Assembly: GCA_001600615.1 (NCBI GenBank)
Contig: BCKK01000007.1
Coordinates: 588,431-652,430, forward strand
Source of the DNA: Dioszegia crocea
Lineage: Eukaryota; Basidiomycota; Tremellomycetes; Tremellales; Bulleribasidiaceae
Direction of reading: 5' to 3'
DNA length: 64,000 bases
A model generated the notes under the pieces. The model was not told the DNA's origin and searched no databases. It saw only the letters and a program-made list of their open reading frames with translations. A program made the translations under genes and the position numbers. How positions within the stretch are numbered: the stretch's first letter is position 1; every line of letters starts with the position of its first letter. Shown here in pieces: positions 59,329 through 64,000 of this stretch.

Positions 59329-60173
59329 ATGCAGTCCTCGGTCAATCCAATCACACATCCGTCTGGCTCATCCGCCCTCGACCAAGCGAGCCATCCTCAG
59401 ATCCTGCTCATTCTAATTGGCCTTCCAGGATCAGGCAAATCTGTCCTCAGCAACGCCCGCACGTCCCCTTAGCTTCATCAGTACACAGCGTTCGGCGCTG
59501 ACGATTAGTGCTAGGCTTGTCGGACAATCCGCAATCCGGCAGACCATCGTCAATATGGGTCCGAGCGTCGCAGGATGATGCCCCTCGGAGACGGCGACAG
59601 GAGTGCGAAGCGGTCGTCCGGCAGGCCTTGACAGACGGCCACAGCGTCGTCGTTGACAGAGTTGACTTTGATCCAATGTACGTCGGGCTACGAGCATTGA
59701 CCTGATGACGCTGATGGTATAGACAACGAAGCCACTTCATCCGCCTAGCCCAAACCTCCCAACCCCGACCGCTCATATACGCTTTAACCCTACATACCTC
59801 CCTCCTCACCCTGTCTGATCGCCTTACTGCCCGAACGTCCCACCCAACGCTGACCAGTCCTGAGCTGGCGCTGAGTGTCTTGCGTCAGATGCAGGCGGTA
59901 TTTGATCCGCCTAAGCCGGGCAGGATGGAGGGCTTTGATCGGATATTGGAGCTGAGGGAGGAGGATCAGCCCAAGGGTGGAATATGGACCAGGGAGTCTC
60001 TGCAGAGGCTCATTGCGGATATGGGAAGGTGGGGGCATGTGGAGACTGGGATGGGTACGGGTATGGCGGCGGGTCAAGAGGGAGGATCACAAACCAGTCA
60101 TCTGCCAATACCCCCATCAGGCATGTACCTACCACCAGCTCTACGGGCGCCTCGACTGAATCCAGAGATGTAA
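59329..60173 (+). CDS. P-loop kinase of the polynucleotide-kinase / AAA_33 type
   Basis: A proposed three-exon model (59329-59462, 59543-59677, 59723-60173) gives 239 aa. Walker A is LLILIGLPGSGKSVLSNA, followed by IWVRASQDDAPRRRRQECEA, then VVRQALTDGHSVVVDRVDFD and QRSHFIRLAQ, and a hydrophobic strand (PLIYALTLHT). This order, with a DGxxVVVDRxxFD lid region, is that of the PNKP kinase domain and related fungal P-loop kinases. Without intron 1 (80 nt, weak GTCCCC donor) the frame stops just after the P-loop, so either this donor is used or the gene is broken there. The last 70 residues are Gly/Pro-rich. The substrate is unknown. Confidence 0.65.
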
Positions 60174-60258
60174 CCTGTCCTCTTCCAACCTTGCTACGGA
60201 CCTACTGGCCCAGAGTACACTCCCACAATATGCATCTTCAGATCTCTGCCTCAGCTCA

Positions 60259-63200
60259 TTAACCATCTGCAGAGCCCCCCTGCAACCACAAATACCACCC
60301 CACTCCGGCTATAAACCAAATCGGAACAATCGTCTTGGCCTGAGTCATCCTCGACGTCTTGAGCCCATCCGAATCCCTCCCTCTCCACCCAAAGACCATA
60401 AAGATATGCCTAGCTATCCAGTATATAGCCTGGACGAGCCAGCCTACACATCTAGAACTCGCATTGATCCAATAATCATGCTCGCGTCGCTGCCAGAATG
60501 ATGGTTTGTCACGTCGCCACAAGAAGCGATCACGACTGTGTTTAAGGTCTTCAATCTGGATACATCAGCCCTTGCTGTATAACGAACTCACCTCGGACAT
60601 ATTCCGCCTGGCCCATTGGTCCACTTCGCCCGTCTTGGCCTGGAGTCGGTTGATACTAGCCACCATCCCCCTGAGCTTCTCGGCAGCTTCAGAGCGGGTC
60701 TCATCCAGCTCATGGACCGAAGTCCGGACATCGCTCATCCGATGCTCGGCAGCTTGGAGTCGATCTCGGGTATATCGATCGACTGTCCCAGACCGAGAGG
60801 GTGTTTTGGGCGATTCCGCATCACCGATAGATATTTGGTAGCCAGTGGCAAGTTTGACTGATCGCTGGGTCTGGTCTAGCTGGACGGTGTAATGCTTGAT
60901 ATTGTCATCGACAATTGCCAGTGAAGCATTGAGAATGTCAAGACCTGCTCGTGCAGCTTTGAGTTTTCTGCAGAGTCAGCGGCGGCGCGTTTGCTAGTAT
61001 GAAATTCACTCACCGAGCCCTCTCCACATACAACGCCGTCTCAGCCTCCATTTCTCTCTTCCTGATCTCCTCATCCTCTTCCGTGCTGAGCTCAGCTACC
61101 TGTACGATAGGCTCAAGAATGCTGATGGCCCGGGTGTCCAACCGATCATCATTCGATCCACTCGTTTCGGCAACTTTAGGCTTGTTCCGATCCGACCTAG
61201 GAAACACTCTCCGACGGCCATTACCACCTTCTTCATCCGTCGTGGCGCCTCGGCCATTATCGTATGTACGCCGCAGAAGCCTATCGGTCCGACTACGATG
61301 TACGTTGGGTTCGGGATGGAGTCGGTCGACCGGACTTGTAGATTGCCGAAGGGGATGAGCGCGGAGTGGGGATTCTTCCATTGTGGAATCAGACATGTCG
61401 CCCGCACCGGGAGGAAGTGTGCGTTGACGACGAGCCATTGATCCGATTTTATCAACCACATGGTTGGCGATGGAAAAGGGTCCAATATGTCCAAGGGATT
61501 GATGGGCGCGATGCGAGATCTGATCAGCGTATCCCTATGGTCAAGACTCACTTTTCGATGACGAGGCAAATCGTTACTTGGACTCCTTGATAACGGCTCA
61601 AAGCTCCCCCTGCTATCTGATCGCCGAAGAAGATCTGTCGAAGAAGGATTACTGACAGCCCTAGCTTGGGTCAATTCCTCATGCTTCACACTCTCATTCT
61701 TCAGACTCCCATTTGACGATTCGGGATGTTCGAGCGCGCTGAGTTCGTCGACACTGGCCAAAGGCGCAGTAAGCTCCTCGCGGACCGGGATGAAGTACTC
61801 GACATGTCCCTCATTTTCCTTATACCTGACAACATCGTCCATGGTATAACCCCACCGCGCGAATGGATCCTTCTTTTTCGCCTGAGACGAGAATGATTCA
61901 ACCGAAGCGCCAAGATGTGTCTTTCGCGATTCCCACGCTTTCCGAGCGAGATCTTGCTCTTCAACCTTGTGTTTCCAGCGCAGAATGGCCACAGGGTTGA
62001 AGCGAGGAGGATTTTCCAGACCGTCATATACGTGTTCGTACAATGCCCAAAGGTGGAGTTTGGCATGATCGGCTAGGTGGACGCAGTGGGGATGAGCCGA
62101 GACTTGTTGTAAGGCACGATAGTAGCGATCTGAAGTAAGTTTAACCAATCGCCAAAACTCACCCTCTTCAATCTCATCTTGACGCCTTTGGCGCTCCTTA
62201 TCCCTCATCTCCGCTTCTCGCTTCTGTCTTTCCTTCTCCTTGTCCGAAGTGATTGGTTCCAGGGCAGGAACTACGGTCTGGACGGACGAGTCGGAGGTCT
62301 TGTGCTTCAGACCAAAAAGCGCCGAGATCCGTTTCCGTTTTCCCGTCTTGGGATCTGGTGCACGGACGTCGGGCGAGCGGGGCGTGGATACGGTGATGGA
62401 TGGTGTGGGCTCTGTCTCCGCACCGTCGTCCGAGTCGACTATAAGCTGTGGAGGGATATGATGGGTGAAGGGAACATGACCACCATCAGTCATACTAGGC
62501 ATGGCTCGACTGCTCGCTCGGCGCCGATGGGCCGTTGAGCTTCCGGAGGGAGTATCAATAGAGCCCGACCGCCGGATCTGACGAGGTGAAGATGCAGTAG
62601 TAGAAATGCTTATATTTCGATTCCGAGTGAACCCGCTATCCTGCGTGAGGGCTGGAGGGGCAGAGACGAGGTATGGGTGGTGTAGATCGTCAAGGGAGGT
62701 AGGGGGTGAAATGCGAGGTCGAGGAGTAGGGACTGAGGGTGTTTGGGGAGCTCCCATAATTCTGATAGCGGCACCAACATCTGAATCTGCTAGAAGCGCA
62801 TTGATTTGATCTATCCTCAGCTTGGCTCAAATTGACAACTAACCTGCAGTCAACGTAGCTCCGCTCCCTCCAGCGCCCATCCCCAGACTACTCGCTAGAA
62901 CATCCCGTCGCGGTTCAGCCCTCTCCTTGCCCTTTCTACTCCTCGACGAATCGGGACTGCTGGTAATGAGTGGGCGGAGTAGCTCGCGCCTGACGGGCGA
63001 CTGACTCCGCTTCGGCTTGGCTCCACCGGGCGAAGCAGTGTCTCCCCGTGGGGCGCGAAGGCCGGACCGAGATGACGCCGAGGATGATACGCGCGAAGGC
63101 GGATTAGGGACTGAAGGGTGGACAGGTCGAAAGACGGAAGATCGAAGTAGGTCTCTCGAGCTATGCCGTGAGATCGTCGTCAGGCGCTTCGCCTCTCTCT

Positions 63201-63705
63201 GCAGGCTCTTGTCGGACGAGCTCCGACTGATTGGTATGGTCGATACAGGGAATGCTAAAGTGGCAGCTCTCCGACGAGAAGATCTCGGCTGCTCGCCCTC
63301 GCTCTCACTAGAGCTACTCTCATATCCGCCCGTGACGACCGAAGCTCGCTTGCCGTGCGCCAAAGCTACACCGTCATTGGCTTTACGGCCTGAGTTAAGT
63401 TGGGCCTCAAGCGAGGGCGAGGCAGTACCTTTGGGTGTCGGGGCAGGAGTGGTAGGTGGGGAGACTCTGCGCTCGGTCTTGTCGTTAGATGGGTCGGTGG
63501 AGCTTTTGGTAGGAGGTGAAGGGTAGGCAGACCCAGACGTCGAAGCCTGGGGGCGGGATGGAGGCTGTGCGAAGTGGACAGAGGATATGGAGGCTGAGTG
63601 GGAACGCGAGGTGGGTTTTATGGAGGAGATAGGTCCTATTGTTGCTGTGGAGGATGATGAGGCCGAAGCGGAGTGCGGTACAGGACTCGGGGATGGGAGA
63701 TCCAT
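60259..63705 (-). CDS. Large fungal protein with C-terminal coiled coil and two membrane helices
   Basis: Six exons (63705-62844, 62786-62163, 62129-61552, 61519-61014, 60967-60592, 60555-60259) give 1080 aa from the ATG at 63705. The frame stays open to an ATG at 63996 and to the window edge, so the start may lie further upstream. The first 450 residues are Ser/Pro/Arg-rich. A conserved-looking block follows (LQQVSAHPHCVHLADHAKLH, then RFNPVAILRWKHKVEEQDLA, and KKKDPFARWGYTMDDVVRYK). Then come a coiled coil (RDRLQAAEHRMSDVRTSVHE) and two hydrophobic helices near the C-terminus (VGWLVQAIYWIARHIFMVFG and IVPIWFIAGVGWYLWL). I do not recognise the family. The end suggests an ER or vacuole membrane anchor. 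Confidence 0.7.
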
Positions 63706-64000
63706 GGTGGTTTGTGTTTCAGGATCGGGGGATGTGGTGTTGGGTGAGTGGACGACATCAGGGTGTGTGTGGAAAGAGGACGTCGTGGGTGGTATTGTTG
63801 GATACTTGGGAGACTCTCCTGTGCTGTATTTGGGCTCTGGCGTGACGAGAAGGAAGGGATGGCTATGTGGTGTAGGGTGTAGGGCGAACCAGTGATGGAT
63901 GTGGTCCAGTGGAGTGACGTAACGAGCGGCTCCCTCCGCCAACCAGCCAAAGCTCAAATTCTCATCTCGTCCACCACCACAACTTGCAAGTATCATACCC

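Noticed and set aside
61096..61551. Continuous 553-codon minus-strand frame read as one exon to 61096
   Set aside because: The part beyond 61552 is out of frame with the coiled-coil exons; removing the 32-nt GTGAGT...CTGATCAG intron connects all exons in frame.

Overview
The window is nuclear DNA of a compact, intron-dense fungal genome. A basidiomycete yeast or yeast-like fungus, probably Tremellomycetes, fits best. The reasons are: introns in nearly every gene, many only 30-35 nt with GTGAGT/GTATGT donors and a GCTGAC/GCTGAT/GCTAAC branch site just before AG; a CPL1-like cysteine-rich secreted protein; a velvet factor; and a basidiomycete-style seven-helix membrane protein. The class-level placement is inference. 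I read 33 protein-coding genes and reconstructed most exon sets by hand (frame checked across junctions). I saw no rRNA, tRNA or CRISPR array.

Layout, left to right. 1-6.3 kb: a SAP-domain protein (3' end outside the window) divergent from TAF2, here carrying three C-terminal bromodomain-like modules. 6.7-9.8 kb: complex I PSST subunit (NDUFS7) and a DapA-family aldolase. 9.9-20.2 kb: XAP5/FAM50, p24 cargo receptor, SMARCD/Rsc6-type SWI/SNF subunit, RRP36, ribosomal eL24, CCDC174-like protein and a USP12/46 (CreB)-type deubiquitinase. 20.2-24.7 kb: velvet factor, PRMT3-like methyltransferase, FHA/G-patch protein. 24.7-33.6 kb: succinate-fumarate carrier, Rab4-type GTPase, F-box-like protein, Obg-type Mtg2 and Coq10, the last two separated by a probable 461-bp non-autonomous transposon. 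34.1-38.8 kb: a tandem pair of MFS transporters, one with two lesions. 39-50 kb: beta-COP, ATP synthase subunit e, a seven-helix protein, RBBP4/7-type WD40 protein, Siw14-type phosphatase, a small Gon7-like protein. 50-64 kb: vWA/UIM protein, secreted L-amino-acid oxidase divergent from a secreted RidA protein, CPL1-like protein, a P-loop kinase and a large two-helix membrane protein whose 5' end is near or beyond the window edge.

Most genes are unrelated housekeeping genes packed as divergent pairs (137-300 bp shared promoters) or convergent pairs (stop codons as little as 25-32 bp apart). The one stretch that looks functionally coupled is the LAAO/RidA pair: an enzyme that makes reactive imino acids next to, and divergently transcribed from, an imine deaminase, both with N-terminal signal peptides. 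Other points of interest are the TAF2 bromodomain array, the decaying MFS copy, the transposon in front of MTG2, and a PRMT3 whose zinc-finger cysteines are gone.
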